The position numbers were made by a program, and so were the translations under genes. This document shows positions 59,306 to 64,000 of a stretch of 64,000 bases of DNA, piece after piece. The notes beneath the pieces are model-generated. The model searched no databases and was not told where the DNA came from. It saw only the letters and a list, made by a program, of their open reading frames with translations. Positions within the stretch are counted from its first letter, which is position 1. Every line of letters starts with the position of its first letter. The DNA comes from Euglena gracilis (Eukaryota; Euglenida; Euglenophyceae; Euglenales): positions 32,781,417-32,845,416 of the forward strand of contig CP154955.1 in NCBI GenBank assembly GCA_039621445.1, in the 5' to 3' direction.

Positions 59306-59326
59306 GGGTTAGGGTTAGGGTTAGGG
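59306..59326 (+). repeat. Interstitial telomere-like TTAGGG units
   Basis: GGG followed by three TTAGGG units, 26 bp after the end of the GTAT tract. A shorter CTAACCCTA trace occurs at about 45428. Confidence 0.85.
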
Positions 59327-60012
59327 ATGGGGAGGGGGCGGTCTATTCTTAAACGTGGGGGGAGTCCGAACCCCCCACCTCGTTTAACTACTGGGCCCCC
59401 CCCGGGGGACAAGTGGTTGAAAGCTGCCCATTTTTCTTCCCGGAGTTGGCCGAGATTTAGTGTTTCATTTTCGCTCGGTCGGAGAAAATTCTGCCAGTCC
59501 GAATTTTTAAGGCATTTTGGGCATTTTGGCCGAAAAATTTATGGCACATTTTCAGGCATTTACGTTTTTTTTAAAAGAGGCTTAAAAATAATGCCCGCAG
59601 TGGGCGATCCTATGGGAGGAATCAACTGCAGGTGAAAAATTATTGCCCTGCCCACAAAAATATTGGGAAATGGATAAATTTGTGCTGGTTCATGATTACT
59701 TGTGGCATGAATTTATGGGAAACCCTGCCGGAATGTATGGTGATGCCCACCCATTTCCCATTCCCATTCAGCCTTACCACCCTCAAACATTTGGTTTTTG
59801 AAAATCGTTGTCTTGCACACTTGGGTAGGATCCCCAGGGGGTATTTAAATTTTAAATCTGAAGACCCCCGTGGGTGGGAATCCCGTGCCAGGATGGGTGG
59901 GTGGGTGGGGGACCCCCTCCATCCCGGGGTCTTAAGAAGCCTGGTTTGGACACAATCAGCAACAGAGGGCTGGAGAGGCCGGCACTCCTGCTCTATTGCT
60001 CTCTCAGCCGCA

Positions 60013-60126
60013 ATGGGCAGCCGCTGCTGGGCGGTGGGCCCCCTCCTCCTCCTCCTGCTGTTGTTCCCGCCCTCGGGGTCGTGGAACCCGAATCCGACGG
60101 CAAATCGTTCGGCCCCTCGCTGCATG
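60013..60126 (+). CDS. First exon of a secreted or membrane protein (gene E)
   Basis: An ATG in the context CGCAATGGG starts 38 codons, ending at a canonical GTGAGC donor in phase 0. MGSRCWAVGPLLLLLLLFPP is a textbook signal peptide: a basic N-region, seven Leu, then Pro/Gly/Ser before a likely cleavage near GSW. The product should enter the secretory pathway. The following exon starts in phase 0. Confidence 0.65.
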
Positions 60127-60826
60127 GTGAGCACTACCGGCATCGACGGCGCCTCCCAGGGGAGTCCCTACTGCCGGCAGCATGAATGGTCACATTGGTT
60201 TCAGACCGTAGACGACGCCACAAAGGAAAACCCCAGACAAACACACTTGTCACTTGGTTTGGCTGATGTTCACCACCAAAACACCTCTTAACAACTCCAT
60301 GTTGGGCAAAAGGACATGCTTGCGGACCCCCTACACTTCAGGCCTACATTTTTGGCCCTCTGTTTATTGCCCTTAAAATGCCCCATCTCGTGGTATTTTG
60401 ATTTCCTCATAATTCCCCGCCAAGTCCAAAATATGGCCAATTTACAGCCCAAATCAGCGTGGCAGGCTTCCGACTCTGCCGTTTTTGGCCTTTTTTGGGT
60501 CGAAAAAGAAAAAAGAGAAAGGTCAATTTTCAAAATTTCTCAAAAATTGTCGGGAATCGAAGGAAATGTCCGGTGACCAAGAAATGAAGCCCTGTTGGGA
60601 ACGCTCCATATGCTTGTATGGTCACTTTTTCTCAACTCTCCACCCGGACCGAGAAACGGCCTTTTTTTAACCCATTTTGGGCCGTTTTTGGGCCCGAAAA
60701 TCGCGAAATGCCAAATATCTCGAAAATGAATCCCCGGGGGAGGGGAGGCACAAGCAGACGCTCAAACCTGGGGCCAGGAGGGGGCAGTCCAGGGTTCGAT
60801 GCAAGGAGGGTATGCGTACAAGGGGA

Positions 60827-60865
60827 GTTCTCTACCGCATGCAAGGAGAGTATGCGGTAGAGAAC
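60827..60865. repeat. Perfect 14-bp inverted repeat
   Basis: GTTCTCTACCGCAT and ATGCGGTAGAGAAC surround an 11-nt loop. The loop sequence GCAAGGAG is also present just upstream at 60801, so part of the arm is a direct duplication. Confidence 0.9.
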
Positions 60866-60903
60866 GGGGGTGGCCCCCCTCCAAGATCGGGGGGTCCCCC
60901 TTG

Positions 60904-60959
60904 CCAGGGGGTCGAGACCTACCCCAGGATTGACCTCCGGGGAGGTCTCGACCCCCTGG
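60904..60959. repeat. Perfect 17-bp inverted repeat
   Basis: CCAGGGGGTCGAGACCT and AGGTCTCGACCCCCTGG flank 22 nt, within intron 1 of gene E. Confidence 0.92.
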
Positions 60960-61210
60960 ACCACTCCAAGAGGTCAGTATCTCTCCTTCCAGCGCTTTGC
61001 GCCGAAACGTTTTGGCATCTTTGATGAAAAGTTTGCCCCAAAAGTGCCGAGGATGACATTCTCGGCCCATTTTCGGCGCTTTGCACTGGGCCGGAAATCC
61101 GTCACCCGGCCCGCGGCTCACTGTTTAGGAGGGTGGCATCCCCCCCATCCTGGACCGGAGGGGGGTCCTACCCCCCCCCCCCCACCAGTCCATATCGAAC
61201 CCCGGGGCAG

Positions 61211-61525
61211 TCCCCCGGCCGCGGCCACCGCCTGGAGGCGGACATCTCGTGCATCGCGGCGGCGCACCACGTCGGCCTGGGGCAGGGCGTCGCCTTGAGC
61301 CCGAGAAAGGGCCCCGGGAGGGGGGGGGGTGGCACGCCGCGCCGCCCTGGCCGGGAGTACGTCGTCAACCCGCTGCGGACGATGGACCACCTGCCCCTCG
61401 CGGAGGGCCTGCGGTCCTTCAAACACTACCGCTGGTTCCGCTGGGCCACCCCGCCAGGGCCGCCCTTTGGTTCAGTGGGGGCCCAGCTGGCTGGCAGGAC
61501 GGCCGGGAGGGGGGGGGAGGTTAAG
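61211..61525 (+). CDS. Second exon of gene E
   Basis: Acceptor CCGGGGCAG and donor GTATGC bound 105 codons in phase 0-0. HRLEADISCIAAAHHVGLGQ and, after a Gly/Arg-rich G-tract stretch, REYVVNPLRTMDHLPLAEGL then SFKHYRWFRW show about 97 percent G/C at third positions. Opposing frames are open but less biased. The family was not recognised. Confidence 0.6.
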
Positions 61526-62050
61526 GTATGCACATGCACGTCCATGCACACACACGTACGCGTGGGTGTGCATGCGTGCCTGTGAGTGAGCGATTTGGAT
61601 GAATGAATCAATCAATATGTATCAATTGGGTCAAATTGTATCAATACGTTGTCATAACGAGTGAGCAGATTGGCGGTTGTATTTGGTACGAGGGCCGGTG
61701 CTGGTTGGAACACACTCATGTGCACACGTTGTACTTGTGCTTTCCTCGCAAGAAATGAATTGCAGCCATAGCCTTGGCCCAGAGGGCGTTCTTCAACCCC
61801 AAACATGACGATCATCCACCCTGAGTGGTTGGGTATCTGGGAGAACGTCACGTGCTTGGAGAGGAGGGATTGGCTCAGACCAGGACCTTGTATTAAGTGC
61901 AACGATTGAATGGGAAAAGTGTCGACATCACTTTGTCCTCACATCGTCTCTTGCTGGAAAAAGGTTTGATTTTGATTGACCCAACCTTTTAACTTTTAAC
62001 ACTTTTAAACTCACCCCAACCTTGACCTCCCCCGCTGGTGTGGTCCGCAG

Positions 62051-62099
62051 CACCAAGCCAGCATTTATGACCCCTCCAGGGTTATCAGCCAAACAATTG
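62051..62099 (+). CDS. Third exon of gene E
   Basis: Acceptor GTGGTCCGCAG and donor GTGAAA bound 16 codons plus one base: HQASIYDPSRVISQTI. Its phase is continuous with exon 2, and with exon 4 through a Val codon. Confidence 0.5.
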
Positions 62100-62299
62100 G
62101 TGAAAAACCCAACGGGGGGGGGGCTATCCTCATGTAAGGGGGGGTTTGGATTTTTGTGGCAAAAAATAGATACCCCATTGAAACATCCTCGGAAGTCTTT
62201 TGTTTCTTGGCCAGCCTGTTTTTGTTTACACCCTAAGATGACAATGAGAAAGTTGCCAACTCTGGTGATTTTGATTGTGCCAAGGTCTGCAGCTGTGTC

Positions 62300-62552
62300 C
62301 AGGCTTCTTTCCCCCCGAGGGGGCGATGGGCAGGTAGGGCGCTTTCAACTCCAGAGAAGGGGTTGGGTTTTGGGGTGGGTGGTGTTATGGCACACCCTGG
62401 TGCCGAAGGCACCGGAGGCCCGAGACTGGCCATTCCCAAGAGAGAATTTGGCTTGGTCGGCAGAACCTGGGAGCCAAACCCGATCCCATGTGCCTTGCCA
62501 TGGGCAAGCAGCCATAGCCCCCCCCCCCCGGGGTTTGATAGAAAGAAGCCTG
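62300..62552. mobile_element. CAGGCTTC MITE in intron 3 of gene E
   Basis: CCAGGCTTCTTTC (from 62299) and GAAAGAAGCCTGG form a perfect 13-bp inverted repeat. The centre holds GGTGCC-GAA-GGCACC at about 62400. No clear target duplication remains, so the insertion is old or was rearranged. Confidence 0.6.
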
Positions 62553-62599
62553 GCATGGGGTAAATACACTTCTCAGAGTGCTGGAGGGCTCCTATTCAG

Positions 62600-62805
62600 T
62601 GGAGGGTTGGATGGATTTTTATCCCATTCACAAAATGGTCTTGCTGAATAATGGACAGGAAGAAAAATTCACCGACGCAGCAGGAGTGTGGTACGGCTCA
62701 AAAAAGGCTGCTGGGTCAGGATTCCATATAAGCAGTTTTAGAGGGGGGAGGGTGGCCCTCCTCTGTGGTCAAGGGGGGATGCGCCTCTTCCTAAACAGCT
62801 CATGA
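62600..62805 (+). CDS. Putative last exon of gene E
   Basis: Acceptor CTCCTATTCAG is followed by an open frame to a TGA: EGWMDFYPIHKMVLLNNGQE, then KFTDAAGVWYGSKKAAGSGF and MRLFLNSS. Phase matches exon 3, but third-position bias is weaker than in exons 1 and 2, so this exon is less certain. Confidence 0.42.
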
Positions 62806-63930
62806 CCAACTGACACTTTTTGACCCACCGAGGAGCTCGATATTTTTCACCCCACCCCCCTGAACGGCAAATTATGCAAGTGTGATTTTTTGGCAAATTT
62901 TATCAAAATGGCGTTTTTGTTGGTGCCTGGTAAAGGAGATAAATAATTGATCTTTGCAAATTTGTTTAGTTTTCATTTAATTTGATTTAACCTTTGGGGG
63001 GGTTCCCAGATGGCCTCAAACCTAGAGCACCTTAGAAGGCCCTAGACCAGAACCCCTGGGTCATTCTACTCAACCTCCAGGGGTGAGGGGAGGCAATTAC
63101 AGAGTTGCCAAATTATTAAACAAGTCGCTCAGATTTCGGTCATTTGAAAATTTTCAAATTTTGACCCCAAAATTCCTTATCTCTGTGAGAAATAAACTGT
63201 CCAATTTTGTATGTCTTGAGTTCTTGGAATTATGCATTTTACTCCAAAGTGTCCATTTCTCACCCCCTCACACACATCCCATGCATATTGTGTTATTTTT
63301 TTTGTTAATTTTGTATTCTTTGGAGTCTACTAACGGCACACTCTCCCCATATGAAACAGGGCACTGATGGCCACGCCTAGCCGTGGGCAAGGACTCCTGC
63401 ATCAACAATGGCACCGCACTGTACATCGTATTTGATTGCTGGACCCAGTTTTGGTGCTACACCCTTTTCACCCCGGCGTGGCGAGCGACACAGTCCTCCA
63501 CAAAATTTTTGCTTCACACGGTTTGCCAAAGCATTACTGTGCAAGTGAGTACACCTGCAGCCATGCCACACACAAAGTTGCGGTCATGTGAACATGGAAA
63601 ATCGTGACACCAGTTTTTGAAGGGAGCTCTTCAGACCCTATAAATATGTTTCAGCAACACAATCTCTTTAGGGTTTGTTTCACGGGTTTATCAATGAAAA
63701 CACGATGGAATTACCCCATCGTCCCCCTGGTCCTTTCTCAGGCATGCCCAGGTGTGTGTCATTATGCATCAGTTTTGCTGCTGGTCCTAAATGGCCTGCC
63801 CCAGAGGTTTAGGTTCAGCCCCCCCCCCCACCCCGCAAAGGACAGATGGACACTATGTAGGTAATTTTCCGCATCCCCCAGAAGTGGCCAACGGGGGTAT
63901 GGAATTTCTCCGGGATTCCCTCCTCCTCTC
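62806..63930. other. Downstream spacer, no firm gene
   Basis: Mixed to AT-rich sequence. A short open frame near 63383-63607 lacks splice and composition support. Confidence 0.35.
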
Positions 63931-63994
63931 CTGTAGCAGAGCAGCCGTTTCATAGGAGCACTGTGCTGCCCGGCACTCCATCCAGGCCTCCCTG
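63931..63994 (-). CDS. Possible exon at the right edge
   Basis: After an acceptor-like GCGCTGCAG at the window end, the minus frame reads EAWMECRAAQCSYETAALLQ and continues Glu/Arg-rich. It begins with the same xEAW pattern as the gene B exon at 21645-21746, but the stretch is too short to be sure. Confidence 0.25.
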
Positions 63995-64000
63995 CAGCGC

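Larger units (their letters stand above)
56515..60012. other. Spacer with microsatellites, no firm gene
   Basis: Apart from the repeats annotated separately, only a 480-bp plus-strand open frame at 57318-57797 stands out. It has mediocre third-position bias and no recognisable domain. The rest is mixed, with T-rich blocks at 58800-58860. A possible family-2 MITE right end (AAGAAGCCTGG) lies at about 59936. Confidence 0.4.

Noticed and set aside
61118-61426. Minus-strand open frames opposite gene E exon 2
   Set aside because: Third-position G/C is clearly lower than on the plus strand, and no phase-matched exons adjoin.

Overview
The window looks like nuclear DNA of an intron-rich eukaryote. 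Coding stretches are short exons (about 40-320 bp) with strongly G/C-biased third codon positions and GT-AG junctions. They lie in introns and spacers full of long G or C homopolymers, microsatellites and small transposon-like repeats. There are three TTAGGG units at 59309-59326, a Ty3/Gypsy-like remnant at 26571-26840, and no operons, Shine-Dalgarno sites or CRISPR arrays. A protist or alga is my best guess, but the sequence does not fix the lineage. I saw no convincing rRNA or tRNA gene.

Layout. (A) 1.1-8.1 kb, minus strand: at least nine exons of an EF-hand-repeat protein; most neighbouring exons join in phase, and the modules share a signature G-x-[VL]-[TSR]-F-x-x-[LF]-[LF]-x-x-L-F-P. (B) 17.2-26.3 kb, minus strand: a second set of exons, with a possible ATG exon at 26055-26256 and a clear relative of the same EF-hand module at 19255-19464. 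(C) 30.7-31.4 kb and 33.2-47.4 kb, minus strand: further exons, including Ala/Pro-rich and coiled-coil pieces. A, B and C may be separate genes or parts of one very large gene. (D) 48.1-54.2 kb, plus strand: a terminal exon at 48.1 kb and a RING-H2 E3 ubiquitin ligase with its zinc-binding exon at 52754-52943. (E) 60.0-62.8 kb, plus strand: a four-exon, phase-consistent model of a secreted or membrane-targeted protein of unknown family.

Repeats dominate the rest. Three tandem copies of a 1.3-1.4 kb fold-back unit fill 10970-15041, with one inverted copy 40 kb away at 55103-56514. Small hAT-like non-autonomous elements begin with CAGG and are flanked by 8-bp target-site duplications. Two of them (1179-1465 and 34003-34198) sit inside protein-coding exons of the minus-strand genes, have perfect target duplications, and carry GT and AG dinucleotides at their tips in the sense direction, as introner elements do. 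A 15-bp palindrome (CGGCGC-RAA-GCGCCG) recurs in the middle of many of these repeats.

Exon borders were inferred by eye from splice consensus, reading frame, phase and third-position composition. Many additional exons must be missing. Functions beyond EF-hand, RING-H2 and the retroelement remnant are not assigned.
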